Shown: positions 55,873-64,000, counted from the stretch's first letter. The stretch is DNA of 64,000 nt from Oscillospiraceae bacterium (GCA_015066635.1 SVOA01000001.1:62001-126000); one strand, 5' to 3'. Notes: generated by a model from the sequence alone, not told the origin. A program made the numbers and translations.

Positions 55873-56580
55873 TTGAACGCGGACGCTTTGAATAAAATGC
55901 TTGACACAATAAAAACCGACTACTCGCAAACTCTTGATTCGGCTGCGGCGAGAGAAGCCCTGCAGGGACTTTTTGACGCGGGCTTCGATATGATGTGCAG
56001 AGGAAAAGACTGCAGAAACACGCTCGACGGCGCATATACTTTTTTAAGAAAGCTGCGCAACGCCGCCGAGCCGAAATGCTGTAACGCTTTTCGCTATGAC
56101 GCGGCTCTCTTAACCGAGAATCTCATATTTGCCGCTGAAATTCTGTCGGTTCAAGGCGATGTGAAATTCGGCTTTGAGTGCGACTTTTTCGGCAAATACA
56201 TTTCACTCCCGCAGGACGATTTTTCATTTGCCTTTTTAAATATTCTCGCAAACTGCGCCGTATATTCCCGTGACGGTTATGCCTCGGTAACCCTGCGCGA
56301 AAGCAGCAACTGCCTTCTGATTAAAATCGGGAGTCGGTCCTTCTTTGACTGCAGGGAATTTTACACCGCCGTTTCCTCGCACGGAAGTATCGGCTTTGCC
56401 TACCGTCTTTTCAGAAAAAACGGCGGCAATATGTTTCTTGCCGGCGACTTAAAAAACACCGCTGTCTGCATTGTACTGCCGTTTGCGCAGAGCGGCAGAA
56501 TCTCGGAAATCACGACAGCCGAAAATCTGCTCTGCGACAGACTGTCCCCCGCTTATATCGCTTTCTGCGGACACGGTTGA
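55873..56580 (+). CDS. Degenerate histidine-kinase-like ATPase protein
   Basis: A 235-residue protein whose second half keeps the order of a histidine-kinase ATPase domain: an N-box-like FLNILANCAVYSRDG (about residues 122-136), a G-box-like HGSIGFAYRLFRKNGGNMFLAG, and a C-terminal strand with VLPF. The D-x-G motif between them is missing and the first half (AREALQGLFDAGFDMM) has no clear phosphoacceptor histidine. It may be a pseudokinase or a Spo0B-like phosphotransfer protein. The TTG start at 55873 follows GGGG; an ATG at 55897 is an alternative. Confidence 0.55.
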   Translation: MNADALNKMLDTIKTDYSQTLDSAAAREALQGLFDAGFDMMCRGKDCRNTLDGAYTFLRKLRNAAEPKCCNAFRYDAALLTENLIFAAEILSVQGDVKFGFECDFFGKYISLPQDDFSFAFLNILANCAVYSRDGYASVTLRESSNCLLIKIGSRSFFDCREFYTAVSSHGSIGFAYRLFRKNGGNMFLAGDLKNTAVCIVLPFAQSGRISEITTAENLLCDRLSPAYIAFCGHG

Positions 56581-56604
56581 CAAAGATTATTTTTATTTTA
56601 TAAT
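56577..56604 (+). promoter_or_regulatory. Promoter of the metallophosphoesterase-GDPD pair
   Basis: Consensus TTGACA and TATAAT with a 16-bp spacer. The -35 overlaps the stop codon of the preceding gene, so the metallophosphoesterase has its own start of transcription. Confidence 0.8.
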
Positions 56605-56634
56605 GTAATTGTATACGTGAAAGGAAGTGAAGCT

Positions 56635-58029
56635 ATGGAGAGAAAAAATGCGCTTGAATTCTATCTTGTTACAGACCTGCACCACTACGCCCCTTCACTC
56701 GGGACAAGCGGCGGCGCTTTTGAAGCGCTTGACAGACGGGAGCAGAAATGTCTTGCCGAAACGGGCGCGATAATTGACGCGTATTTTGACAGAATTATAA
56801 ACGATAAGAATATTGATATTGTCCTTATCGCAGGCGACGTTTCAAACAACGGAGCTATGGAAAGCCACCTTGATTTGATACCCAGACTGCAACGGCTTAA
56901 AAAGGCAGGTAAAAAGATATATCTTATTACCGCCACCCACGATTATTATGTCGAGGGCAATAACACGGGCAAGGCGTTTAAATGCGTCGGAGACGAAACG
57001 GTACCCGCTACGCCGACAAGCCGTGAACAGTTAATCGAGCTTTATCACGAATTCGGTATGGATGACGCGGTTTCCGTACATAAGGAAAGCCACTCCTACT
57101 GCGTAAAGCTTCGGGACGGATTCAGACTTCTGTGTCTTAATGACGACGGCGACAGAGTTTTCTGCGGATACGGCGAGGACCAGATGAAATGGATATTCGC
57201 GCAGATAAACGAAGCAAAAGAGGCGGGCGATTACATTTTTGCAATGACGCACCACCCGACGCTTCCGCCCTTCCCGCTTTATACGGTTATTTCTCCTCAC
57301 GAAATGCTCGGCAACTGGGAGCAAACAACCGAACAGCTTGCCGACGCGGGTATTGAGCTGATGTTTACGGGACATACCCATATGCAGAATATCGGCTACA
57401 AAAAGACGGCAAAGGGCAACGAATACTACGACGTCAACACCTCGTCGCTCGTCGGCTATCCCTCATGTATGAGAAGGGTTAAAATCGACTGTAAAAATAT
57501 CGAAATTCATACCGAAACAATAGAAAACTTTGACTGGGATTTAAAGGGTATGAGCGTAAACGATTACCTTAAAAGCCGCTTCTCGTTTATGATAAATGAA
57601 ATTCTCGACTCCGCCGCAAACGACATTGACCGTCTTGCAGAGCTGTCAACGAGTTTCAGTATGACACCCGAAAAGATATATAAATTGCGTATTCCCATAC
57701 AGTTTCTTGGCAAAGGACTTCAGAAATGGACGCTCGGCAAAGCGGGCAGACTTCTCGGTGTTTCATCCTCTGTTGAAAAGGAAGTCAAGGACATACTCTT
57801 AAAAGACTTTGCGCTTGAACTCATACAAAATGTTTACCGCGGCAACGAGCCCTACTGCCCGGGCACGCCCGAGTACAAGGCTATGTCGGCGATAATTGAC
57901 AGCATAGGAAAGAAGCTGGCTCACTTCGGTAAAGCAAGGGACGTTCTTCCCCTGCTTGAAACGGTAAAAGAAGCCATGTATAACAAATATCCGGATGACT
58001 ATGAACTTATCATTGAAAGGAAAAATTAA
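56635..58029 (+). CDS. Calcineurin-like metallophosphoesterase
   Basis: A 464-residue protein with the calcineurin-like fold in residues 1-280: TDLHH (Asp14, His16), AGDVSNNG (Asp68), MTHHPT and FTGHTHMQ. The fourth motif, usually GNHD, is ATHD (residues 100-103), so the bridging asparagine is threonine. The C-terminal 180 residues are helical with no recognised family. Without a signal peptide it is cytosolic. The substrate is unknown. The ATG at 56635 is preferred to an upstream GTG because of the GGAAGTG site. Confidence 0.8.
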   Translation: MERKNALEFYLVTDLHHYAPSLGTSGGAFEALDRREQKCLAETGAIIDAYFDRIINDKNIDIVLIAGDVSNNGAMESHLDLIPRLQRLKKAGKKIYLITATHDYYVEGNNTGKAFKCVGDETVPATPTSREQLIELYHEFGMDDAVSVHKESHSYCVKLRDGFRLLCLNDDGDRVFCGYGEDQMKWIFAQINEAKEAGDYIFAMTHHPTLPPFPLYTVISPHEMLGNWEQTTEQLADAGIELMFTGHTHMQNIGYKKTAKGNEYYDVNTSSLVGYPSCMRRVKIDCKNIEIHTETIENFDWDLKGMSVNDYLKSRFSFMINEILDSAANDIDRLAELSTSFSMTPEKIYKLRIPIQFLGKGLQKWTLGKAGRLLGVSSSVEKEVKDILLKDFALELIQNVYRGNEPYCPGTPEYKAMSAIIDSIGKKLAHFGKARDVLPLLETVKEAMYNKYPDDYELIIERKN

Positions 58030-58030
58030 A

Positions 58031-58795
58031 ATGAGACCCGTCATTGCGCTGATAATAATATCATTCTGCGTTCTTTTAATTGCAGTAAACTTTGTTATCT
58101 ACACCGCGAGCAAAAGCTCCGTAGCCGTACACCTTCCCGAAAACTATACGGTTACGGCTCACTCGGGCAGTGAAAACACAGAGGACAATTCCATGGAATT
58201 CCTCAAAAAAGCCGTCGGCTCAGGCGTTCAGATCCTCGAGGTTGACCTGACTTTCAGAAAAGACGGAACTCCCGTGCTTCTGCACAAGGACGTTGCCGAG
58301 GACAACGAGGGTCTGCTGTTTGAGGACGCGGTAAAATACATTAGTGAGAATTCGCAGACCGTCAGGGTAAACCTCGATCTCAAAGCGTATTCAAATCTGC
58401 CCGAGGTGGTAAGAATTCTTGATGAATACTCTATGTCAGAGCGCTGTTTCTATACGGGAGTAAAGGAAGAGAACGCCGAAACCGTGCGCACCGAAGGCGC
58501 TCCGATAAAGTATTATCTCAACATATCTCCCGACAAATCAAAAAAGACGGACCCCGACGAGCTGAATTCAGTGCTTGAGAAGGTTAGAAACTGCGGAGCC
58601 GTAGGGATAAACTGCAACTACAAATACGCCAGCAGGGAAATGTGTGAGCTGTTTCACAAAAACGGGCTTCTCGTTTCTTACTGGACGGCAAAAACAAAGC
58701 CCGTAATGCTGAAGCTCATTTCCATAGGTCCCGACAACATAACAACCACCAAGCCCACAGAATTAAACGAACTGATAAAAAAACAGTCAAAATAA
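58031..58795 (+). CDS. Membrane-anchored GDPD-like protein with altered active site
   Basis: A 254-residue protein with one N-terminal membrane helix (IALIIISFCVLLIAVNFVIY) and a GDPD-like domain. It keeps TAHSG in place of the AHRG motif (the arginine is serine), then EDNSMEF, LEVDLTFRKDGTPVLLHKD, and C-terminal SYWTAKTKPVMLKLISIG. The metal residues (E-D and H) are mostly present, so it may still be active or may have become a binding protein. It starts one base after the metallophosphoesterase stop and is co-transcribed with it. Confidence 0.75.
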   Translation: MRPVIALIIISFCVLLIAVNFVIYTASKSSVAVHLPENYTVTAHSGSENTEDNSMEFLKKAVGSGVQILEVDLTFRKDGTPVLLHKDVAEDNEGLLFEDAVKYISENSQTVRVNLDLKAYSNLPEVVRILDEYSMSERCFYTGVKEENAETVRTEGAPIKYYLNISPDKSKKTDPDELNSVLEKVRNCGAVGINCNYKYASREMCELFHKNGLLVSYWTAKTKPVMLKLISIGPDNITTTKPTELNELIKKQSK

Positions 58796-58799
58796 AAAT

Positions 58800-58830
58800 G
58801 GAGATGCTTCTGCATCTCCTTTAATTTTTA
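58800..58830 (+). terminator. Terminator of the metallophosphoesterase-GDPD pair
   Basis: GGAGATGC and GCATCTCC form an 8-bp stem with a four-base loop, followed by TTTAATTTTT. A/T tracts on both sides may let it serve the convergent suf genes too. Confidence 0.88.
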
Positions 58831-58834
58831 AAAT

Positions 58835-59752
58835 TTATCTCAAAAAGCCTTTAACTATCATTTCCTCTGCCTGCTTCTCGTCAAGTCCGAGGGTCATAAG
58901 CTTTAAGAGCTGTTCGCCCGCGATTTTACCGATAGCCGCCTCGTGGATGAGCGAGGCGTCAACGTTGCTCGCCTTTAATGCGGGAGTCGCTACGATAACG
59001 CCGTTGTCCATAATAATCGAGTCGCACTCGGCGTGTCCGTGGCATTTTGCGTTACCGTTGATACCGAGGTCAACCTCCTGAAAACTGTTTTCCTTGGCAA
59101 CGCCGCGGCTGACAAGGTCACAGGAGGAATCCTCTCCGTTGAGGTCAACGTTCATCCTTGCGACAGCTTTCTGACTGCCGTCGGTAAGAATTTTATCGTG
59201 AATCACAAGCGAAGCGCCCTCGCCTACTGTCGCCTTCGTCTCTCTTATCGTATCGTCAACGCCCGATATCTGCGTTGTTTCCATAAGCATATATGAATTT
59301 TTGCCGAGCTCGACAACGGTGGTCGGGTTCATAAGGCGCTTGCCCTCTCCCGTGCCCTCGCCGTAATGCTTCTCGACATATCTTACCCTGCTGTTCTCTC
59401 CGACATGGAAGGAGTGTACACCGTCATGGCGGCTGTCCGAGCCTCCGCAGTTGGAAATTCCGCAGCCCGCGATAATGGTAACATCACAGTTCTCGCCGAT
59501 ATAGAAGTCATTATAGACGACCTCTTTAAGTCCGCTTTCGCTGATGATGACGGGGATGTGAACGCTCTGATTTACGGTATTCGGTTCAATGATAATATCA
59601 ATGCCCGAAACCTCTTGCTTGGTAACGATATTTATATTTGCGGTGGTGTTTCTCGCTGCGCTTTTTCCGTTGCTTCTGATATTGTATGCGCCTACGGGAA
59701 GCGAGTCGAGTTCTGCAACCTCTTTGAGCATATGCTTTTCAAGTTCTGTCAT
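58835..59752 (-). CDS. SufB/SufD-like iron-sulfur cluster scaffold protein
   Basis: A 305-residue member of the SufBD family, shorter than E. coli SufB (495) or SufD (423). It keeps the right-handed beta-helix core (VSGIDIIIEPNTVNQSV, GENSRVRYVEKHYGEGTGEG, GEGASLVIHDKILTDG) and the C-terminal SLIHEAAIGKIAGEQLLKLMTLGL typical for the SufC-binding helix end. Together with the ATPase gene upstream it forms a minimal SUF (SufBC-only) pair, known from strict anaerobes. No SufS, SufU or IscU gene is near. The ATG at 59752 has a good GGGGAG site. Confidence 0.9.
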   Translation of the reverse strand: MTELEKHMLKEVAELDSLPVGAYNIRSNGKSAARNTTANINIVTKQEVSGIDIIIEPNTVNQSVHIPVIISESGLKEVVYNDFYIGENCDVTIIAGCGISNCGGSDSRHDGVHSFHVGENSRVRYVEKHYGEGTGEGKRLMNPTTVVELGKNSYMLMETTQISGVDDTIRETKATVGEGASLVIHDKILTDGSQKAVARMNVDLNGEDSSCDLVSRGVAKENSFQEVDLGINGNAKCHGHAECDSIIMDNGVIVATPALKASNVDASLIHEAAIGKIAGEQLLKLMTLGLDEKQAEEMIVKGFLR

Positions 59753-59768
59753 ACGGTTCACTCCCCTT

Positions 59769-60485
59769 TCAATTCATTTTATCGTTGAGCACCGAACAGG
59801 CCCGGCTGTCGCCCTGCCCGATTTCGCAGAGAACCTTTCTGCCCTCGTCATATCTCTCAACCTTACCCTCTTTGAGGTAAATAATCTTGTCCGCAATATT
59901 GAGAATTCTCTCCTGATGGCTGATTATAACGATACTGCCCGAGGTCTTTTCGTAAAGCTTCTCAAACACCTTGATAAGGCTCTGAAAACTCCACAGGTCA
60001 ATACCTGCTTCGGGTTCGTCAAAAATCGAGAGCGAAGTTCCTCTCGCGGCGGTCATGGCAATTTCTATTCTTTTCATTTCGCCGCCCGACAGGGTGCTGT
60101 TGAGTTCTCTGTCCTGATAGTCGCGCGCGCAAAGTCCGACCTCGCTGAGTATGGCGCAGGCGTCCTGAAGATTTTTCTCTCCGCTGTACGCTAATTTGAG
60201 CAAATCGCCAACCCTTAAGCCCTTGAAATGTACGGGCTGCTGGAAAGCGAAGCTTATTCCTCTGTCGGCTCTTTCATTAATCGACAGATTTGTGATGTCC
60301 TCTCCGTTAAAGATAATGCTGCCCGCGGTAGGCGTAAGAATTCCCATAATAATCTTGGCAAGCGTTGATTTTCCGCTGCCGTTGGGACCTGTTATTGCGA
60401 CAAATCTGTCATCAATTTTTAAGTTTATATTATCGAGAATCAACTTGCCGTTGATTTCGTATGAGATATTCTTTAATTCTATCAA
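59769..60485 (-). CDS. sufC: SufC-like ABC ATPase
   Basis: The ATPase partner of the SufB/D-like scaffold, 238 residues. Walker A is GPNGSGKST (33-41), the Q-loop lies in SFAFQQPVHF, the signature is LSGGEMKR and Walker B SIFDEPEAGID. The ORF can be extended to 60536, but that stretch contains the promoter, and a TTG at 60485, 8 nt after AGAGGAG, gives the usual MIELKNISYE start. The TTG start and the single promoter suggest the two suf genes are made together. Confidence 0.9.
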   Translation of the reverse strand: MIELKNISYEINGKLILDNINLKIDDRFVAITGPNGSGKSTLAKIIMGILTPTAGSIIFNGEDITNLSINERADRGISFAFQQPVHFKGLRVGDLLKLAYSGEKNLQDACAILSEVGLCARDYQDRELNSTLSGGEMKRIEIAMTAARGTSLSIFDEPEAGIDLWSFQSLIKVFEKLYEKTSGSIVIISHQERILNIADKIIYLKEGKVERYDEGRKVLCEIGQGDSRACSVLNDKMN

Positions 60486-60526
60486 TTCTCTGTCTCCTCT
60501 GCAGATTTTTACATTATGCAAAGTGT

Positions 60527-60555
60527 ATTGTATCACATAGAATTTATAAAAGCAA
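60527..60555 (-). promoter_or_regulatory. Promoter of the sufC-sufB pair
   Basis: TTGCTT and TACAAT are separated by 17 bp with an extended TGA -10, starting transcription near 60520, 35 nt before the TTG start. It overlaps the 3' side of the sirtuin gene region, whose stop is at 60562. Confidence 0.8.
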
Positions 60556-60561
60556 ATGAAT

Positions 60562-61296
60562 TTATTTAATTATTTTCATCACTTCGCGGAAGATTTTGCC
60601 CAGACTGTCGTGGAAAACAAGCGAGGCGTAGCTGTCATACGAAGTGCTTTCCCTGTTTATGATAACAAGATTATCTCCCCTGTAATATCTTACAAACGAC
60701 GCCGCGGGATAAACCGCGAGAGACGTACCGCCGATAATTAGCAAATCGGCGTTTGCGATAGCATATACCGCCTCGTTTACGGTTCTGTCGTCAAGACTCT
60801 CGCCGTAAAGCGTAACATAGGGCTTGATAACTCCGCCGCACTCGCACCTCGGGACGTTTTCGGGATAATTTTTTATATACTCTGCGGTGTAATCTTTTTT
60901 GCATTTCGTGCAGTAATTCCTTGCAACCGAGCCGTGAAGCTCAAGCACGTTTTTACTGCCTGCCTTCTGATGAAGCGAGTCAACGTTCTGCGTAACTACG
61001 GTAACCTGCTTGCCCGACTTCTCAAGCTCCGCAAGGGCGTAATGCGTGAAATTCGGCTCTGCCTCGCCGAGAAAATAGTCTCTGTAAAAGCGGTAAAAAA
61101 GCTCCGTATCATCAAAGAAACAGCCGTGGCTGAGTATCTCCTCGGGCGGTTTCCCGTAATTAAGCGCGGTGTTGTAAATTCCGTCCTTGCTCCTGTAATC
61201 TTTAACTCCGCTCTCGGTCGAAACTCCCGCCCCGCCGAAGAACACAATTTTATTTGAATTTTTAATAAGCTCCGCCAGCTTCTGAATGTCCGTCAT
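60562..61296 (-). CDS. cobB: Sirtuin, NAD-dependent protein deacylase
   Basis: A 244-residue class of sirtuin that removes acyl groups from lysine, using NAD. Visible are the GAGVSTESGVKDYRS motif, TQNVDSLH, the catalytic histidine in ELHGS, the zinc site (CTKC and CECG) and the GTSLAVYPA loop. The usual D-F-R is D-Y-R here. The start at 61296 is preceded by GGGGG. It has its own promoter and no terminator before the sufC promoter. Confidence 0.93.
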   Translation of the reverse strand: MTDIQKLAELIKNSNKIVFFGGAGVSTESGVKDYRSKDGIYNTALNYGKPPEEILSHGCFFDDTELFYRFYRDYFLGEAEPNFTHYALAELEKSGKQVTVVTQNVDSLHQKAGSKNVLELHGSVARNYCTKCKKDYTAEYIKNYPENVPRCECGGVIKPYVTLYGESLDDRTVNEAVYAIANADLLIIGGTSLAVYPAASFVRYYRGDNLVIINRESTSYDSYASLVFHDSLGKIFREVMKIIK

Positions 61297-61317
61297 CACG
61301 GCACCCCCTTTTTTGTT

Positions 61318-61346
61318 ATTATACCATTTTTAAATTTACACGGCAA
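61318..61346 (-). promoter_or_regulatory. Promoter of the sirtuin gene
   Basis: TTGCCG and TATAAT separated by 17 bp on the minus strand. The -35 begins directly after the T-run of the pnp terminator, so terminator and promoter are fused in about 60 bp. Confidence 0.75.
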
Positions 61347-61377
61347 TAAAAAAGCAGACAGTCTTTGACTGCCTGCT
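61347..61377 (-). terminator. Terminator of pnp
   Basis: AGCAGACAGTC and GACTGCCTGCT form an 11-bp stem with one G-T pair and a three-base loop, followed on the minus strand by TTTTTTATT. Confidence 0.88.
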
Positions 61378-61390
61378 CAATTTTTATCCT

Positions 61391-63582
61391 TTATTTGCCG
61401 TTTCTGTGAAAATGGTTTCTTCTGCCGTCTCTTCTGGGAGCGCGCTCGGAAAGATTATTCTCGGGAGTGAGTCCCTCAACCTCGATAAGCGCCTCTCTGC
61501 GGGAGAGATTAAGTCTGCCCTGGTCGTCCTTGGGAAGAACCTTTACGATAATCTCATCGCCGACATTAACAACGTCCTCGACCTTCTCGGTGCGCTTAAC
61601 GTCAAGGTGGCTGATATGTACCATACCCTCAACGCCGGAACAATCTCGACAAATGCGCCGAAGCTCATAAGACGGGTAACGATTCCCTTGTAAATTGCGC
61701 CCTCCTCGGGTCCGTTTGCGATAGTCTCTACTATAAAGAGAGCCTTCTTTGCGTTGTCAATATCAACTGCGGAAACAAATACCTGACCGTCGTCGTTGAC
61801 GTCAACCTTACAGTCGCACTCAGCGCAGATTTTCTGTATAACCTTGCCCTGCTTGCCGATAACGTCGCCGATTTTCTCGGGGTCAATTCTCGTGGTGAGC
61901 ATCTTGGGAGCCCATTTTGAAAGCTCTTTTCTCGGCTCGGGAATAACGGGAAGCATAATCTCGTCAAGTATATAATCTCTTGCCTTGTGCGTTTTTGCAA
62001 AAGCTTCCTTAATGATTTCGGGAGTAAGACCGTGAACCTTGAGGTCCATCTGAATTGCGGTAATACCCTTCTTTGTACCCGCAACCTTAAAGTCCATATC
62101 GCCGTAGAAGTCCTCAAGTCCCTGAATGTCAACCATGGTCATAAAGTCGCCGTAAACGCCTTCGTCGCCCGTGATAAGTCCGCAGGAAATACCTGCAACG
62201 GGAGCCTTTATCGGAACGCCTGCCGCCATAAGAGCGAGGGTTGAACCGCAGATAGAGCCCTGTGAGGTTGAACCGTTTGATGAGAGAACCTCAGATACGA
62301 CTCTGATGGTATACGGGAACTCGTCAACCGTGGGAAGTACGGGAACAAGCGCCTTCTCAGCAAGAGCGCCGTGTCCGATTTCACGTCTGCCGGGTCCTCT
62401 TGAGGGCTTGGTCTCGCCTACCGAATATGACGGGAAGTTATAGTGGTGGATATATCTCTTTTCCTTCTGCTCATCAAGACCGTCAAGCTGCTGAGCATCA
62501 CTCATTGAACCGAGAGTAGCTACCGAAAGAACCTGTGTCTGTCCTCTGGTAAACATACCCGAACCGTGTGCACGCGCAAGAAGGTCAACCTCTGCGTTAA
62601 GAGGACGAATATCGTCTATGCCTCTGCCGTCAACTCTCTTGTGCTCATCCTTGAGCCATGAGCGTACAACATGCTTCTGAACAAGGTACATAATCTCGTC
62701 AAGTTTTGTTTCGTTGCCCTCAAACTGCTCGTCATACTTCTCGTGAACTGCCTGATAAATCGGAAGCAGTCTTTCGTCACGGACATTTTTGTCGTCTGTA
62801 TCAAGAGCCTTCTTAACATCCTCTATGCAGAAGTCCTCTATTTCCTTGAAGATAACGGGGTCGGGGTCTGACGACTCATAGCTGAACTTCGGCTTGCCTA
62901 CCTCGTCAACTATACCCTGAATGAATTTAACTATCTTTTTGTTTTCCTCATGGCCTGCCATAATGCAGTCAAACATAAGGTCGTCGGGGATTTCGTTACC
63001 GCCTGCCTCTATCATGGCAACGAGGTCGGCTGTTGAGGCAACGGTAAGATTAAGGTCTGTCTTGGCTCTCTGCTCGAGAGTGGGGTTGATAACGATTTCG
63101 CCGTCAACAAGACCTACGTTTACGCCTGAAATCGGGCCGTCCCACGGGATGTCCGAAATTGCAATAGCTGCCGAAACGCCTATCATAGCGGCGATTTCGG
63201 GGCTGCAGTCGGGGTCAACCGACATAACCGTTGCAACAACGGTGCAGTCATTTCTGAGATCCTTGGGGAAAAGGGGACGGATAGGTCTGTCTATGCAGCG
63301 TGAAGTAAGAACTGCCTTTTCGCTTGCCTTACCCTCTCTGCGCTGGAAGGAACCGGGAATTCTGCCTACCGAATACATCTTTTCCTCATAGTCAACCGAC
63401 AGAGGGAAAAAGTCAACGCCCTCTCTGGGTGTTGCCGATGCAGTAACCGTGCAGAGCACGTTTGTATCGCCGTAACGTACCATTACTGCCGCATTGGCAA
63501 GCCCCGCCATTTTGCCTGTCTCAAGAGACAGTTTTCTGCCTGCGAGCTCGGTTTCCCAAACTCTGAAATTTTTAAAGAACAT
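61391..63582 (-). CDS. pnp: Polynucleotide phosphorylase, with an apparent frameshift in the S1 domain
   Basis: PNPase, a 3'-5' exoribonuclease with two RNase PH domains, a KH and an S1 domain. The first RNase PH domain ([21 protein letters not shown] region), the second ([31 protein letters not shown]) and the KH domain ([17 protein letters not shown]) are intact. The reading frame breaks near 61632-61637: after GAFVEIVP it changes frame and stops at 61543, while the next frame continues from MVHISHLD to 61391 with the rest of the S1 domain. One missing G on the coding strand (CCGGCG for CCGGGCG) explains it. Full length would be about 730 residues. It follows rpsO as in many bacteria. Confidence 0.88.
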
Positions 63583-63611
63583 AGTTTTACCTCTCTTTTT
63601 TTATTTCACAA

Positions 63612-63697
63612 GGCAAAACCACGCTTTAGCAATAAATGCGGTTATCAAAGCTCTGTTAATAACTCCATTTACCGCTAAATGCCGTAACAGCTTTGCC
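63612..63697 (-). promoter_or_regulatory. Long hairpin in the rpsO-pnp leader
   Basis: A large stem lies between rpsO and pnp. Its inner part pairs 14 bases (63666-63679 with 63625-63638, two G-U pairs) around a 27-nt loop; outside, GGCAAA (63612-63617) pairs with TTTGCC (63692-63697). It is placed like the RNase III-processed hairpin of E. coli pnp, which mediates PNPase autoregulation. Confidence 0.6.
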
Positions 63698-63738
63698 CTG
63701 TAATTTGCAATTTAATTTGGTCTTTAAAAAGCAATTCA

Positions 63739-63764
63739 AGGCAAGCAGTAAAGCCTGCTTGCCT
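63739..63764 (-). terminator. Terminator-like hairpin after rpsO
   Basis: AGGCAAGCAG and CTGCTTGCCT form a perfect 10-bp stem with a six-base loop; the T-run (CTTTTT) follows only after about 10 nt, so termination may be partial and pnp may receive readthrough. Confidence 0.65.
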
Positions 63765-63774
63765 CAAAAAGAGC

Positions 63775-64000
63775 TTATTTACGAAGACCGAGTCTTTTAA
63801 CGATAGAACGGTATCTCTCGATATCGACCTTCTGAAGATAGGCTAAAAGATTGCGTCTGTGACCAACCATCTTGTGAAGGCCTCTCCTTGAGTGATGGTC
63901 CTTCTGGTTAACCTTAAGGTGCTCTGTAAGGTCCTGAATTCTCTTTGTAAGAACTGCAATCTGAACCTCGGGAGAACCTGTGTCGCCCTCATGAACAGCG
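63775..64000 (-). CDS. rpsO: 30S ribosomal protein S15 (5' end cut by window edge)
   Basis: The visible 74 codons match S15 from [21 protein letters not shown] to the C-terminal VKRLGLRK. Only about the first 14 residues are missing. S15 is a primary binder of 16S rRNA and in E. coli controls its own translation. rpsO directly upstream of pnp is the common bacterial order. Confidence 0.96.
   Translation of the reverse strand, partial: AVHEGDTGSPEVQIAVLTKRIQDLTEHLKVNQKDHHSRRGLHKMVGHRRNLLAYLQKVDIERYRSIVKRLGLRK

Noticed and set aside
60486-60536. The N-terminal extension of sufC
   Set aside because: It contains the -10 element and lies before the likely transcription start; the homologous start is at TTG 60485.
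1-64000. tRNA genes, CRISPR arrays, insertion sequences, phage genes and toxin-antitoxin pairs
   Set aside because: None seen: no repeat arrays, terminal inverted repeats with a transposase, or cloverleaf-type sequences were recognised in any intergenic region.

Overview
This window is a chromosomal segment of an anaerobic, Gram-positive bacterium of the class Clostridia, most likely in the Ruminococcaceae/Oscillospiraceae neighbourhood. The evidence is the Firmicute gene order of the S10-spc ribosomal cluster with a KOW-domain gene between map and infA, the zinc-type S14, the zinc-lid adenylate kinase, strong GGAGG ribosome binding sites, the DUF951-prfA pair, the DUF3048 lipoprotein, the minimal SUF pair and a type I dockerin on a secreted enzyme. 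There is no integrase, transposase, phage gene, CRISPR array or tRNA. The genus is inferred, not proved.

Layout. 1-12640 (minus strand): the whole S10 and spc ribosomal clusters, rpsJ to infA, 26 genes with secY, adk, map and a KOW protein, behind one good promoter and a 300-nt structured leader carrying a terminator-like attenuator. 12729-14824: a PHP-type tyrosine phosphatase and an AI-2E family permease. 14881-17470 (plus): hom and lysC. 17475-20907 (minus): two lipoproteins and a DUF2238-like membrane protein. 21002-24187 (plus): gatCAB. 24233-27590 (minus): a DUF3048 lipoprotein and an EF-G-like GTPase. 27648-37117 (minus): mfd, pth, glmU, then asparagine synthetase, an aspartate/glutamate racemase and an ATP-grasp ligase. 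The last three form a likely D-aspartate/D-asparagine peptidoglycan cross-bridge pathway.

37176-46369: a helical protein, GDPD, walJ and rlmH, a secreted LRR-SLH protein divergent from malQ across a perfect palindrome, a secreted dockerin-tagged hydrolase and an S1-domain protein. 46485-52277 (plus): DUF951, prfA, a membrane protein, ywlC, coaE, a lytic transglycosylase and an M18 aminopeptidase, tightly packed. 52288-54556 (minus): a self-contained cell-surface module of sortase substrate, sortase and membrane protein. 54587-58830: gap, then a degenerate histidine-kinase-like ATPase, a metallophosphoesterase and a GDPD-like membrane protein, the last two with altered active-site motifs. 58835-64000 (minus): a SufB/D-like scaffold and SufC ATPase, a sirtuin, pnp (with an apparent one-base deletion in its S1 domain) and the 3' part of rpsO.

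Most genes are housekeeping. The parts worth following are the cross-bridge cluster, the sortase module with its IAKTG-type sorting signal, the S10 leader attenuator, the long hairpin between rpsO and pnp, and the palindrome between the malQ and LRR-SLH promoters. Many promoters share an extended -10 element close to TGTGATAnAAT.
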